The notes: generated by a model not told the origin, from the sequence alone. Shown: positions 1 through 9,843, numbered from the stretch's first letter. The stretch: 64,000 nucleotides of DNA from Fuerstiella sp. (GCA_022843805.1 JALHMY010000027.1:1-64000); one strand, 5' to 3'. A program made the numbers and translations.

Positions 1-14
1 ACGAACATCACGAA

Positions 15-200
15 CCTGGGGTGCGCCGCTTCGCGTCGACCCCAGGCTTTGTTGTGAAACCCGTTCCGGGTTAAATCGCAATGTTTTCACTCAAAAAAAT
101 CCTTCACGGCGTTGCCTTTCAGGGCATTCGTCATTGTTGTGTGCAATTCCTGGGGCGATGCCCCAGGCTTTCACACTGAGCCCCGTTAAGGCAGGTTGAA
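15..200. repeat. Two diverged copies of a palindromic intergenic repeat
   Basis: Copy one holds CCTGGGG (15-21) paired with CCCCAGG (40-46); copy two holds CCTGGGG paired with CCCCAGG over 149-167. Both are followed by CAGGCTTT and then a CCCGTT-containing tail, so they are related units rather than chance hairpins. They look like the dispersed palindromic repeats common between planctomycete genes. Apart from them, 1-629 holds no ORF I would accept as a gene. Confidence 0.55.
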
Positions 201-629
201 ATGGTGCATTCATTGAAACGCATGAGACGTTAATGGCCTGTGGGATCGATCCTGGCGTTTGGAAGCTGGCCCCCATGCAATGGCCAAACCAACATCCAGT
301 CCCTCCTCTGTCCGCCTCACGACACGTCTGTGTTATTCTCGTGCACCGATTTCACAAGTTACGCTGAACCAATACATCTGAACTCTCCGCATTTTTTGCC
401 GGTGCAGCATGCTGAGCTCGAACCGACAATTGTCAAAACGGGCGATCTGTACCGAGTTAATCGATTATTCCGATAATAACATCTGGCTCCTCGGGGTTTT
501 GCCTGTGCCGACTTTGCGGGAACTGACGAAACTACGATCAGAAACGGTTAGGCAGACTTTGCGGGCAAACCGCTCCGATCAGGACATTTACACCGGGTAG
601 CTCAGCAAGCGACTTCGTCGCGCATTCCC

Positions 630-3600
630 ATGAACAACCATGATGCAACAATTTCTTTGAACGACAGGGTCTCCCGGCAATCGGCCGCCTCGCCTGACAG
701 ACATGTGAACTGGTTTCAGACATTACTGAAATACAATAACTTCGGCGGCGTGTGTGTTGGCATCCTTCTGGCCGTCTGCAGTCGGACACTCCCGTTCCTG
801 GATAATCCGGATGCTGCATATGCCGCTCCGATGCCTGGAGATGCATCAGCAAAGAGCAGCCGAATTACGCTGCGAAGCCCGCGGCCGATAGAACCGCGTG
901 GCGACCATACAGACGTCCCCCCGGCTCAGCAGTCGCCAGGCTTGCCGAAGATTCTGCCCGCACGGAAGGCCAGTGATTCGCCGCAGCCGTTTCGCAGTCT
1001 GCCTGACCCGGCCCTGCCAGTCGTTGAAGATCTCCCGGACCTTCCGACGAGTCATATTCCGCCAGTTCAGCGATCGACGGAGCCATTGCCAGCACCACTA
1101 CAGCAACAACCGCCACGGAACGCGATTCGATACAGTCCGACAGGAACAATTTCCGACGCATCACGCACCGCCCAGCGAGTTTTCGGCAGCCGCCAATTGG
1201 CACTGCAAACATCTTCCAGTCAGGACACTTCAGGCAATCAGGAAAAGTCTGTTCGACCGGCAGAAGTGCCGCCGATTCCGATCTTCCCTGGCAGACGACC
1301 ACAACAGAATTCTGTGGATGCTGTACCGGCGGCACCAGTTCCCTCGGCCCTGCCTCCCGTCGAGTTGCCGCCTTCCGGAGGCACTGCAACTCCGCCTTCT
1401 GCCACTCCGCCTCTACCTGAGGAGGTAGCGCCGGTTCAGGGCAGTGATTCGCAGGTTCCCTGGTTGAACACGGTTCCGGAGGAACAGTCAGGACTTATCA
1501 CTGAAGATCGCTCAAAAGCCTGGTCCGGTTATTCCGGCCTGTCATCTCCTCCACCAGATGGACTGGCTCCTGCAGGCCCTGCAACAGCGTCGGCCGCTGA
1601 TGCACCACAGCTTTCGCCATTCGATTCCAATCCCGGCGGCTATGCGTCGTTTCCTGCTGCGCCTGGGACTTCCGGTTTTCGGGCCACTGTCGAATCTGAT
1701 GCTCCGCAGTGGCTGGGAGGCTATATGGGAAGGGCAGGCAGAATGCCGGAGGGCAGTGAAAATGCACTGATTCCCCAGCCGGAGTTCCGGCTGCCTCCCG
1801 ATTTTGAGCCATGGTGGAATCCGCTGGTACGTGGTCAGATGGGGATTGCACCGAAATCGCTGCCCGTGGATGCATCGTCACTGGTCCGTCAGGCTATGCG
1901 TTATTCGCCGCAGGTACTTGCGCTGCAGTCCGAACCAGAAGTCCTGCAGCGGGTCGTCTGGCAGGAAGAAGCAGCGTTTGACTGGCGGACATTTCTCAGT
2001 ACAACATATGACGATCTGAATGATCCGGTTGGCAATCAGCTGACAACGGGTAATGGAGATGATCGTTTTCTTGACAATCAGTTTGGTGCAAGTGGTGGTC
2101 TTCGCCGTCGAACGGAAAGCGGGGGAGAACTTGAGCTGGCCCAAAGAATTGGCCATCAATACAACAATTCCCGCTTCCTGCTTCCCAATCCTCAGTCAAC
2201 ATCGCGACTGGAGCTGAGTTTTCGTCAGCCATTGCTGAGTCGTGCCGGTCAGGTTTACAACCAGAACCAGATTGTACTTGCTCGCATTGCGACCAGTACT
2301 TCCAGCGATGAAGTCCTGAATCAGCTGCAGACGCACCTGTTGCAGGTGACGGAAGCGTACTGGCAGATGTTTCGGGCTCGTGCTGAGTTCGCTCAGCGAC
2401 AAAAGCTGCTGAGTTCTTCCCAGGCTGTTCTGCGGACACTGGAAGGACGAAATCAGGTCGATACGATTCCCCGGCAGATTCTGCGAGCACGAGCGGCGGT
2501 AGCGAAAGCCGAAGCTCGCATTCAGCGTTCAGTCACGTCGATTCGCAATGCAGAATCTCAGTTGCGTCTGCTCGTTAACGATCCGGAAATGCTGAATCAG
2601 GGTCCGATCGAATTCCTGCCGGTCGAAGCACCGTTAGCTGTTATGCAACCGACAAATCTTCGAAGTTCGCTGCAGACAGCATTGATCAACCGACCTGATG
2701 TTTCCCGGGCAATTCGCCAGATGCGAGCTTCAAGTGTGCGGCTGGGAGTCAGTCGCAACGAACTGCTGCCGAAGCTGGACTTTATCATATCGACCTATGT
2801 GGCCGGTCTGGAGGAACAAAACAGTGTTCCTCGACTTCTTGGCAATCAGTTCGCGGATGGCGGCCCGGGCTACACTGTTGGCCTTGAGTTTGAACTGCCT
2901 GTCGGAAATCGAGCTGCACGTGCTCGAGTTGAACAGCGGCAATGGGAACTCCAGAGATCGGTCAATGTTTTCCGGGCAACCATTGAATCGTCACTCACCG
3001 AAGTGGAAGTGTCCAGTCGCGAAGTGGAAACAGCATATCGCGAGATGCTTGGCCGTTTTCAGGCCATGACAGCTGCTCAAAACGAAACGAATTATCTGAA
3101 AGACCGCTTTGATACTTTACCCATGGCCGAAGACTCGGCCATTCTTCTGCTTGAAGATCTGCTGGAAGGGTTTGAACGACTGGCCGATGAGGAATCTGCC
3201 TTTGTCGAGTCACAGGTTGCCTGCGCCCTGTCTGTTATCCGAATGAAAAAGTCCATGGGCGTTCTGCTGCGATCCCGACACGACGAACCACACATTGCAA
3301 CGGAAGAGTCTGACTGGATGGCACAGCGGGCCAGTGCGGCGGCTGAGAATACCTATGTGCCCGATGCGCCAATGCCCTCTGTTCCGTCGGTACCACCTGT
3401 TTCCGTAATGCCTTCGACCGGTCCTGAGATGGCATCCAGAACCGTTCAGGTACAGCAATCCGGCTGGCAGCGATACCCTCGAAATTCCTCGCGACTGCAG
3501 TCGATTGCCCCGGTTTCCACTGTTGCAGAACCCTCTGTTGCAGAACCCACATTCACACAGGCACCGCCTGAACGAATTTCTTCGTCAGCAGAGCCGATCG

Positions 3601-3647
3601 GCGGCCACTCGCAAATCAGCACGCCAGGCTCCGCATCAGGTCCTTAG
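630..3647 (+). CDS. TolC-family outer membrane efflux protein with long Pro-rich N-terminal extension
   Basis: Predicted outer membrane channel of a tripartite exporter. A hydrophobic segment near residues 36-55 followed by an Ala-rich stretch looks like a long signal region. Residues ~66-390 are rich in Pro, Ser and Ala, with no fold I recognise. From ~415 to ~890 the sequence has the long amphipathic helices and beta segments of outer membrane efflux proteins (for example FELPVGNRAARARVEQRQ, which leads into a coiled helix). A second Pro/Ser-rich tail closes the protein. At 1005 aa it is about twice the usual TolC length because of the low-complexity ends. It converges on the ABC exporter operon at 3777-9127, a plausible partner. 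Its last codons (GGT CCT TAG) lie inside a dispersed 113-bp repeat. Family confident; partnership inferred. Confidence 0.85.
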   Translation: MNNHDATISLNDRVSRQSAASPDRHVNWFQTLLKYNNFGGVCVGILLAVCSRTLPFLDNPDAAYAAPMPGDASAKSSRITLRSPRPIEPRGDHTDVPPAQQSPGLPKILPARKASDSPQPFRSLPDPALPVVEDLPDLPTSHIPPVQRSTEPLPAPLQQQPPRNAIRYSPTGTISDASRTAQRVFGSRQLALQTSSSQDTSGNQEKSVRPAEVPPIPIFPGRRPQQNSVDAVPAAPVPSALPPVELPPSGGTATPPSATPPLPEEVAPVQGSDSQVPWLNTVPEEQSGLITEDRSKAWSGYSGLSSPPPDGLAPAGPATASAADAPQLSPFDSNPGGYASFPAAPGTSGFRATVESDAPQWLGGYMGRAGRMPEGSENALIPQPEFRLPPDFEPWWNPLVRGQMGIAPKSLPVDASSLVRQAMRYSPQVLALQSEPEVLQRVVWQEEAAFDWRTFLSTTYDDLNDPVGNQLTTGNGDDRFLDNQFGASGGLRRRTESGGELELAQRIGHQYNNSRFLLPNPQSTSRLELSFRQPLLSRAGQVYNQNQIVLARIATSTSSDEVLNQLQTHLLQVTEAYWQMFRARAEFAQRQKLLSSSQAVLRTLEGRNQVDTIPRQILRARAAVAKAEARIQRSVTSIRNAESQLRLLVNDPEMLNQGPIEFLPVEAPLAVMQPTNLRSSLQTALINRPDVSRAIRQMRASSVRLGVSRNELLPKLDFIISTYVAGLEEQNSVPRLLGNQFADGGPGYTVGLEFELPVGNRAARARVEQRQWELQRSVNVFRATIESSLTEVEVSSREVETAYREMLGRFQAMTAAQNETNYLKDRFDTLPMAEDSAILLLEDLLEGFERLADEESAFVESQVACALSVIRMKKSMGVLLRSRHDEPHIATEESDWMAQRASAAAENTYVPDAPMPSVPSVPPVSVMPSTGPEMASRTVQVQQSGWQRYPRNSSRLQSIAPVSTVAEPSVAEPTFTQAPPERISSSAEPIGGHSQISTPGSASGP

Positions 3648-3750
3648 GGGCTGTCAGACAATTAGTGTCGCCTTTTGCTCCGCAAAAGGATGCTCTTTCG
3701 CGGAGCGAAAGGCGACTATGGCGGTCACTTATTGTTTTCCAGGTCCTTAG
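3638..3750. repeat. 113-bp nested palindromic element, copy 1
   Basis: The element is bounded by direct copies of AGGTCCTTAG (3638-3647 and 3741-3750). Inside, GTCGCC and GGCGAC form an outer stem around two small hairpins, CTTTTGC-TCC-GCAAAAG and CTTTCGC-GGA-GCGAAAG. A near-identical inverted copy lies at 37805-37917. It fills the gap between the convergent tolC-like and permease genes and contains the stop codon of the former. It may act as a bidirectional terminator or be a REP/MITE-type mobile repeat. Confidence 0.85.
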
Positions 3751-3776
3751 GCCTCGTTCGACAATCGATTCCATCG

Positions 3777-4916
3777 TTAAATCTGATTTCGCAGGGCTGG
3801 CACGATGGCGACCCGGGATGCACGAAATGCGGGGATCAGGCCGGCAATCATGCCTGAAAACAGCGACACGGTCAGTCCGCGAACAGCCACGCCCACTGAC
3901 GGCACAAACGAAATGGTTACGGCCTCTGCACCAACTGAAATTTGGCTCAGATGCAGAAACACGATGGCCAGGCTGGTGCCTGTAACTCCACCGATCAGGC
4001 CAAGAATCGCGCTTTCACTCAGCACCAGGGAAAAGATTCGAGCCCCGGTAAATCCCAGCGTCTGCAGTACGGCATGCTCGCGTGTACGGTCCTGCACCGA
4101 CATAAACGTGGTTGTTGCCACCAGCGACAGAACGAGTACGACACACGCATACCCCAGATAACGCGCCATTCCAAGAATCTGTGCAAGATCGCCCAGACTC
4201 TTCGCCTGAAATACGCCTTTCAGCCTTGTTTGCGTGGCTACGGGACCGCCTCGAAACAACTCATCAACCGCATCACAGACCGCGGTTGCATCGGTTTCCG
4301 GCTTAAGCAAAACTTCCAGCTGCGTGACGGTCCCTGCCAGCTTCTGGCCTCGCTGCAGAAATGGAAGATGAGTGTAAACAGACGTCTCTTCTGCCGGCTC
4401 CCGGGCACGGAAAATTCCGACGACCGTCACGGTGAACTCGCCAATCGAGAACTTTTGACCCGGTTTAACGTTACGCCGAGCAGCCAGGGATTCACCCATA
4501 ATGGCCGCATCCTGATGTTTTTCAAACTCTTTCCAGCTGCCTGAAATCAATTCAAATTCCCGCACGTGTCGTACCTTCTCTGCAGGCAGGCCACAGAAGA
4601 CAACAACATCCAGACTGGCTCGACAGTTGTTCGTAAATACCTGAATGGGCGTCACATCACGTACATGTGGAAGCTCTGCGATACGCTGTACATAGTCTTC
4701 CGGCAGGTGACTGCTGGCCGGGCAGAACTTGTTGGCCTGAAAAACAATCAGCGTCTCCTTTGCGGACTGATGCTGCAGCAGATTTGCCATGCCATCGTTC
4801 ATTGCTCCCACAAAGCACATCACAAAAAGAGACGTCGCCGAACCAGCTACGGTCAATATCGTTCGTGAACGATGTCGCCAGAGCGTTTTCAGAATCAGTG
4901 GAAGAAAACGAAACAT
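3777..4916 (-). CDS. ABC transporter permease, FtsX/MacB type
   Basis: Inner membrane permease of a MacB/LolCE-like exporter, 379 aa. TM1 lies near residues 16-40 (RSRTILTVAGSATSLFVMCF). A periplasmic MacB_PCD-like domain follows, and three C-terminal transmembrane helices occupy about 250-375. It ends with ...FRASRVAIVPALRNQI, the usual C-terminal pattern of FtsX-domain permeases. It is the last gene of a minus-strand operon, 98 bp after the ATPase gene. The operon also holds a second, divergent permease (7961-9127), so the transporter may be a heterodimer. The substrate cannot be read from the sequence. Confidence 0.9.
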   Translation of the reverse strand: MFRFLPLILKTLWRHRSRTILTVAGSATSLFVMCFVGAMNDGMANLLQHQSAKETLIVFQANKFCPASSHLPEDYVQRIAELPHVRDVTPIQVFTNNCRASLDVVVFCGLPAEKVRHVREFELISGSWKEFEKHQDAAIMGESLAARRNVKPGQKFSIGEFTVTVVGIFRAREPAEETSVYTHLPFLQRGQKLAGTVTQLEVLLKPETDATAVCDAVDELFRGGPVATQTRLKGVFQAKSLGDLAQILGMARYLGYACVVLVLSLVATTTFMSVQDRTREHAVLQTLGFTGARIFSLVLSESAILGLIGGVTGTSLAIVFLHLSQISVGAEAVTISFVPSVGVAVRGLTVSLFSGMIAGLIPAFRASRVAIVPALRNQI

Positions 4917-5014
4917 GGAACGAGTTCCGCAAGCAGGAAGAAACGTTGTTTCGAGGGCTATTGATGGCTATTGGGACGTCAGGCTCCGTCATCCGTCAGA
5001 ATTCGTCCTGTTTA

Positions 5015-5743
5015 TCATTGATCCGCCAGTGCATGAGGCTGCATGACGGGACTGCGCAGTCCCTGACGCGGAGCTTCCAGCAGCTTTCCACGAGTCATGT
5101 GCAGTCGACGATTTGCGATGGCCGCTGCCGATTCATCATGAGTGACCATTATCATTGTGATTCCCAGCTCTCCGTTCAATCTCTGCAGGAGATCCAGAAT
5201 CTGTTCTGTCGTCACGGGATCCAGGTCACCTGTCGGCTCATCTGCCACAATGAGTTTGGGATGAGCGACAATCGCCCTGGCAATGCCCACTCTCTGCTCC
5301 TGGCCACCTGACAGTTGTCCCGGATAGTGACTGGCCCGATCCAGCAGGCTGACGGCGCGAAGAGCCGTTTCTGCGCGCCGTCTCCTTTCAGCAGCATTCA
5401 TGGGCAGCAAAAGCAGCGGCAACTCAACATTCTCGAAGGCCGTCAGAACGGGGACCAGATTATGAGTCTGAAAGATGTAGCCAAGGTTCTCAGCTCGCCA
5501 GTGGGCGAGCTGCGTACGACTCAGCCGAGTGATCTCAATACCATCGACCTTGATTGTTCCGGAATCAGGCCGATCAATACTGGCGATCATATTCAACAGG
5601 GTAGATTTTCCGGTTCCGCTTGCTCCCATGAGAGAAACAAAGTCCCCCGCTTCGATATCCAGCGAAACATCATCCAGAGGCGAGATGGTTTCACCGCCCT
5701 TATGATAGCGTTTCACGACATTTCGAATTTCAACAAGGGACAT
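5015..5743 (-). CDS. ABC transporter ATP-binding protein, MacB/LolD family
   Basis: Cytoplasmic ATPase of the exporter, 242 aa. All nucleotide-binding motifs are intact: Walker [10 protein letters not shown] (40-48), Q-loop (FQTHN, ~91-95), signature LSGGQ (144-148), Walker B LIVADEP (164-170), D-loop GDLD, and switch His202 in VTHDE. Sequence and length match the LolD/MacB/FtsE-type group that pairs with FtsX permeases. It starts 4 bp after the HlyD-type gene, which implies translational coupling. It is the only ATPase for two permease genes. Confidence 0.95.
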   Translation of the reverse strand: MSLVEIRNVVKRYHKGGETISPLDDVSLDIEAGDFVSLMGASGTGKSTLLNMIASIDRPDSGTIKVDGIEITRLSRTQLAHWRAENLGYIFQTHNLVPVLTAFENVELPLLLLPMNAAERRRRAETALRAVSLLDRASHYPGQLSGGQEQRVGIARAIVAHPKLIVADEPTGDLDPVTTEQILDLLQRLNGELGITMIMVTHDESAAAIANRRLHMTRGKLLEAPRQGLRSPVMQPHALADQ

Positions 5744-5747
5744 AACT

Positions 5748-7370
5748 TCAGTTTCCTTTTCGATGTGAAGGCTGCAGACTGTCCGGTTGACTCTGCGTTT
5801 TTGACAATGATGTCAGTCTGCCAGTGCCCGGATCGGATAGTTCCCCGGTAACCCGAATACGAGTACCATCTCGAAGTCCCTGGGTTTCTCCGGCAATCAG
5901 CCGCTCTGTCAGACTGAGTCCGCTCAGAATTTCTGTCAGACCGTCCGGGCTTTGTTCACCGCATTCCACAGCTCGCATTGCGGCCACACCGCCAGACTGA
6001 TCGGCCAGCCACACAAACGAGTGGCCTTCGTTCGAGAATATCAGTTGCCCGGGGACAAACAGCCGATGCTCTGTAAGCTGTGTGCTGGTTTCCGTTAATT
6101 CTTCAGGTTCAATAAATGTCACGTCAACCAGCATTTCAGGGCGAAAAGTATCCGGTGGATCATGAATGGCAATACGCACCTGCAGGGTGTTTTTCTGGAT
6201 GTCGGCTTCTGAGCCCAGAGTGATGACTGTTCCCCGAACGACTTCATCGACGGCAGGACATCGAATTTCAGTCGGCTGTCCTGCCGACACCTGACGAATG
6301 TTTTCAAACCGAACATCAGCTCGAATTTGCAGACTGCCGGGCTGATAGATCGTGGCAACGGCATCACCTGCAGGTTCACCGGTCTGCTCCCGACCTGCCA
6401 GCGTCGCTCCGACTGCATGCAGTATCCGGTGAATACGACCGTCAGCCGGCGCCCGGACGGTGCTTCGCTCGAGTCTCAGAGCCGCAAGGGCTTCATCTGC
6501 CTTTGCCTGTTCACAGAGAGCCTCTGCAATCTTCACATTCGATTGTGCACTTTCGACCGCCAGTGTCTCATCAACCAGTAATTCAAGCTGACGATTCAGC
6601 GTGTGGCAGCGTTTCTGCAGGGCGACAAATTCCTGTTCGAGCGATGATTTCTGGCTGTCAAGTTCTTCAACAAGTGCAATAGCCGATTCAAGAGCGGCCT
6701 GTGCGGAAAGGATGGCTCTTCCGGTGACCGCGCCAGCGGCCCCCTGTTTTCCTTCAAGATCCTGCTTCGCAAAATCCCTTTGAGATTCTGCTCGCCGAAG
6801 TTCAAAGGGAAGTCGTTCGATCCGCGACGACACCTGTGCGAGAGCGCCTTCTGCCTCCGCGAGAATGCCCTGAAGATGCAGGGGTTCCATCAGTCGCATT
6901 CGTGCGGCTTTCAGCTGAGCCTCGCTGCGTTCCAGTTCCGCCATACGATTTCGAGTTTCCGCCTGTGCTCTCTGCCATGTCAGCTCGGCATTTTCCCGGA
7001 CGAGCAACGCGATGGGCTGTCCAGCTGTGACACGATCACCTTCGACGACAAGTACATCCCGGATAACGCCCGAGGTCAGCGATGGCACGCGGATCAGCGC
7101 TGGACGAGGTTCCACCCAGCCCGCCGCACGAAACGACGGCATGCCACCGCTTCTTAAAGTAGTCCGCATCGCGATCACAGGGACGACGGACACTGGTCGC
7201 GGTGGAAAGATTCTGTCCCACGATGCCCGAATGAGTATGGCCGTAAACCCAGCAATAATCAGCCCGGGAAGGATATAACGAGACAGAAACTGCCTGCCGT
7301 CAGACCTGAAACCTGACGTTACTGCAGGCTGGCGATTCATCGCCAGCTCAGACAAATCCACGTGATTCAT
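5748..7370 (-). CDS. HlyD/MacA-type periplasmic adaptor (membrane fusion protein)
   Basis: Predicted adaptor linking the ABC permeases to an outer membrane channel, 540 aa. One transmembrane anchor lies at about residues 33-50. A split biotinyl-lipoyl domain follows ([20 protein letters not shown] in the first half, [13 protein letters not shown] in the second), separated by a ~200-residue coiled-coil hairpin rich in Glu, Ala, Leu and Arg. Beta-barrel and membrane-proximal domains complete the protein. The long hairpin is typical of adaptors that dock on TolC. It sits 4 bp from the lipoprotein gene upstream and 4 bp from the ATPase gene downstream, so the operon is tightly coupled. Confidence 0.9.
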   Translation of the reverse strand: MNHVDLSELAMNRQPAVTSGFRSDGRQFLSRYILPGLIIAGFTAILIRASWDRIFPPRPVSVVPVIAMRTTLRSGGMPSFRAAGWVEPRPALIRVPSLTSGVIRDVLVVEGDRVTAGQPIALLVRENAELTWQRAQAETRNRMAELERSEAQLKAARMRLMEPLHLQGILAEAEGALAQVSSRIERLPFELRRAESQRDFAKQDLEGKQGAAGAVTGRAILSAQAALESAIALVEELDSQKSSLEQEFVALQKRCHTLNRQLELLVDETLAVESAQSNVKIAEALCEQAKADEALAALRLERSTVRAPADGRIHRILHAVGATLAGREQTGEPAGDAVATIYQPGSLQIRADVRFENIRQVSAGQPTEIRCPAVDEVVRGTVITLGSEADIQKNTLQVRIAIHDPPDTFRPEMLVDVTFIEPEELTETSTQLTEHRLFVPGQLIFSNEGHSFVWLADQSGGVAAMRAVECGEQSPDGLTEILSGLSLTERLIAGETQGLRDGTRIRVTGELSDPGTGRLTSLSKTQSQPDSLQPSHRKGN

Positions 7371-7374
7371 AATC

Positions 7375-7914
7375 TTACTCTCTTACGTACAGGCTGCTGG
7401 CCATGACAGTCAGATTACCCGCTTCGTCACGGCTCGCCTTTCCCTGAACCACAACGGTCTGAAGCTCTTTCAACCCCATCAGCTTACGAGCATCCTGCTT
7501 CAGCATCTTTCCCTCACCGTCCACAACCGTTATTAAAGCAGTTGAAGTCGGGAGCTTGTCAGTGGAACAACAGTAGTCCCACGGAGTCGGACAGTTTTCA
7601 TCTTCACCGATGCACGCCTTTAAAGACAAATCCACGATCGTGAATGCAGCGTTGCCTTCGATCCAGGGGTTTTCTGATCCCCCGATTCTTCCAGCCAGTA
7701 CAACGTCGTCTCCATCTTTCGAGGTCTGACGAACCGCAATGACGTCCGCAGCACCGGCAGGCTCTGTGCTGAGCAGATATCCTTTGCCCTCCACAGATGG
7801 CTGCGACTGGCCGGATTCAGGTACTGAAGATTGTGCATCTTCAGTCGTGGTTTCTCCGCATCCGGTCACGAAAACAGAAACCAGCAACAGAAGAATCAAT
7901 TGAGTAGTTTTCAT
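7375..7914 (-). CDS. Lipoprotein with probable OB-fold, exporter-associated
   Basis: 179 aa. A lipoprotein signal ends in the lipobox VTGC (Cys ~19). After a Ser/Glu-rich linker, the pattern GRIGGSENPW, AAFTIVDLSLKAC and QTVVVQGKASRDEAGNLTV suggests a small five-stranded beta-barrel of the OB type. Cys residues in KACIGEDENCPTPWDYCC may form disulfides or bind metal. It lies between the upstream permease and the adaptor gene, 4 bp from the latter, so it is probably a periplasmic accessory subunit of this exporter. I know no defined function; the fold assignment is inferred from residue pattern only. Confidence 0.7.
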   Translation of the reverse strand: MKTTQLILLLLVSVFVTGCGETTTEDAQSSVPESGQSQPSVEGKGYLLSTEPAGAADVIAVRQTSKDGDDVVLAGRIGGSENPWIEGNAAFTIVDLSLKACIGEDENCPTPWDYCCSTDKLPTSTALITVVDGEGKMLKQDARKLMGLKELQTVVVQGKASRDEAGNLTVMASSLYVRE

Positions 7915-7960
7915 ACTGTGGTCCTCGCTTTAATTTGAACATGCGAAAGGAAAAAGGTGA

Positions 7961-9127
7961 CTATACCGCCCTCAGACCGGCAACGACCGGCATTCTGAGT
8001 GCCCGGAAAGCAGGTGGAAGTGCTCCCATCAGCCCCAGAAGCAAACCAGCCCCGAATCCGATCATGATGCATTCGTTATCAATACACAGTTCAAATGCAC
8101 TCATCGTGAATCGCACCGAGAGTCCGTTAAAGGCAACAAGTGATATACCAGCTGCAATCAGGCATGCAGCGGTGCTCAGCAGGCACGCCTCCTGAATCAG
8201 ACTTACTGCAATCGACCTGCGCTGAAAGCCGATGGTTTGAAGCATTGCCAGTTCCGGAATACGTCCCAGTACTGCTCCATACATGGTGTTGAGGCCTCCA
8301 AAAAGACCGGCTCCGCTGATCAGTATCACAATCAGCCACGCAAGCCTGCGTACTGGTCCATAGTCCCGCTGCAACATTGAGTAGTAATCCGATTCCCGGA
8401 CTGCCTGAAGCCCAAGATCCAGCCTTTGCTGGCAAAACAGTGACAGCTCTGCAAATTCATCTGCGCGATTCAAAGTGACCGCCACGATGCTTAGATCATT
8501 GCGTTTGAGTACCCCCTGCAGTTCCTCAAGTCGGCACCAAATCTCCGATTCAAAGGCTGAACCGCCGGCTGAAAACACTCCGGAAATTCTCCAGGATCGC
8601 CCTTCAAACAACAGAGTGTCACCCAACTTCAGAGATTTCTCCGAGACTCCCAGTTTTGCCGCTACAAGCTGACCAACCAGAATTTCTCCGGAATCCGGCC
8701 AGCCGCCCGTTTCTATTTCCACCATCGGCCGAACCAGGGACGCTGCCGTTGTCACCCCCCGCAGAATCCCCATTGCGGGACTCATTCCTTCCGACAATGT
8801 GATCTCTGAACCCAGATAAAGCTCGGGGGAAACATACGCCTGGCCAAATCGTGTTCTGATTCCTTCAACATTCGAAGGGATCAGCTGGCTGGTTCCGGCA
8901 GAAACTGATGAGTATTCCAGATTCTCGCCCATACCATGAGAGAAAACCAACGCTGTGTCTGGTGTCCCACTGACAATAAGCGAACGTTCAAGTCCTCTGA
9001 TGAATCCCACCACGGCCAGTACCAGGCAAATCACGATCGTAAGACCAGACAGCGTCAGCAGAGTGCGGATCGGTCGTCGAAAGAGATTTCGGATGGCATA
9101 CTCCCAGGGGAGCAGGCGAATCTTCAT
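7961..9127 (-). CDS. ABC transporter permease, FtsX type (first gene of exporter operon)
   Basis: Second FtsX-type permease of the exporter. I place the start at 9127 (MKIRLLPWEYAIRNLFRRP), because this sequence is the classic start just before TM1 (TLLTLSGLTIVICLVLAVVGF). An in-frame start at 9268 would add 47 residues with no conserved character. A periplasmic domain follows, then three C-terminal helices (AWLIVILISGAGLFGGLNTM and two more) and the ending PPAFRALRMPVVAGLRAV. It is clearly divergent from the 3777-4916 permease, so the pair is not a recent duplication. Transcription of the operon probably begins upstream of this gene. Confidence 0.88.
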   Translation of the reverse strand: MKIRLLPWEYAIRNLFRRPIRTLLTLSGLTIVICLVLAVVGFIRGLERSLIVSGTPDTALVFSHGMGENLEYSSVSAGTSQLIPSNVEGIRTRFGQAYVSPELYLGSEITLSEGMSPAMGILRGVTTAASLVRPMVEIETGGWPDSGEILVGQLVAAKLGVSEKSLKLGDTLLFEGRSWRISGVFSAGGSAFESEIWCRLEELQGVLKRNDLSIVAVTLNRADEFAELSLFCQQRLDLGLQAVRESDYYSMLQRDYGPVRRLAWLIVILISGAGLFGGLNTMYGAVLGRIPELAMLQTIGFQRRSIAVSLIQEACLLSTAACLIAAGISLVAFNGLSVRFTMSAFELCIDNECIMIGFGAGLLLGLMGALPPAFRALRMPVVAGLRAV

Positions 9128-9351
9128 GGCAGAATACTTCAGCAGAATTCTTGTGGGGGTGACAAAAGGCCGTGCCAGACGGACGCAGGTCCACCGTCTG
9201 AGAGAAACCTGGGAAATGCTGTACTGCCGCTCAGACTCTTCTTTGTCCCGAAACGTTGTCGGGGCCAAATGTTGTCAGAAGAGCCAACGATTTTCAGTGA
9301 GGCGACTGAAGGAGCAGACCAGGCTCATCGAACTTCAGTAAGGATGAGGGC

Positions 9352-9843
9352 TCAACACGTCAGAGAGCAAACGTAGAGCCGAATTTCCCGGCCGCTGCTT
9401 TCGGGCACCGCTGCGGGTTCAGCAATGGGCTCCGGCTTAATCGACGATGCACTGATTTTCGAAACAGGCATGACGACGAGCGAAAAGAAATGGCAGGTGA
9501 CAGCAAACGTGAACAGTGAATCTGTCGAGTTGAGAATTGCTCCCGAGCAGACGCCCTGACAATCCTGGTGATTCCATGGATGATTGTGGTCTGACTGCTG
9601 AGACTTTTGCGGAAAGCCCGTCCGCTGATTGTCGCCACCTTTGCCTTTTTTTGCCCCATCTGCTTTTTTCGCCACATCTGCTGGTCTGCAGCAGCTGCAG
9701 GAACGGCAAACCCCTGTTCTGATATTCTCACCGTTGCCGTCTTCGCACCACTCAGCTTTCGATACGCAACACATACCCACTGTGCACGAAAACGTACACA
9801 GAAGTACTGCCACAATCGTCAAAATGCTTACAAATCGTTGCAT
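9352..9843 (-). CDS. Small exported Cys/His-rich protein
   Basis: 163 aa and not recognised. The N-terminus (QRFVSILTIVAVLLCTFSC) looks like a signal peptide or membrane anchor. The mature part is rich in Cys (MCCVSK, CRSCSCCRP), then has a Lys/Gly linker with AKKADGAKKGKGG, a His/Asn cluster (SDHNHPWNHQDC), and a second hydrophobic stretch (FTFAVTCHFFSLVVMPV). The Cys and His clusters suggest metal binding or disulfide cross-linking. It lies between the exporter operon and the metallopeptidase gene on the same strand, about 130 bp after the latter, so it may share a transcript with either. Coding status is likely but not certain. Confidence 0.55.
   Translation of the reverse strand: MQRFVSILTIVAVLLCTFSCTVGMCCVSKAEWCEDGNGENIRTGVCRSCSCCRPADVAKKADGAKKGKGGDNQRTGFPQKSQQSDHNHPWNHQDCQGVCSGAILNSTDSLFTFAVTCHFFSLVVMPVSKISASSIKPEPIAEPAAVPESSGREIRLYVCSLTC

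Noticed and set aside
865-1428. Long ORFs on both strands inside the TolC-like gene
   Set aside because: They overlap the Pro-rich coding region and owe their length to its skewed composition.
3942-4544. 200-codon plus-strand ORF
   Set aside because: Antisense to the permease gene; no independent evidence.
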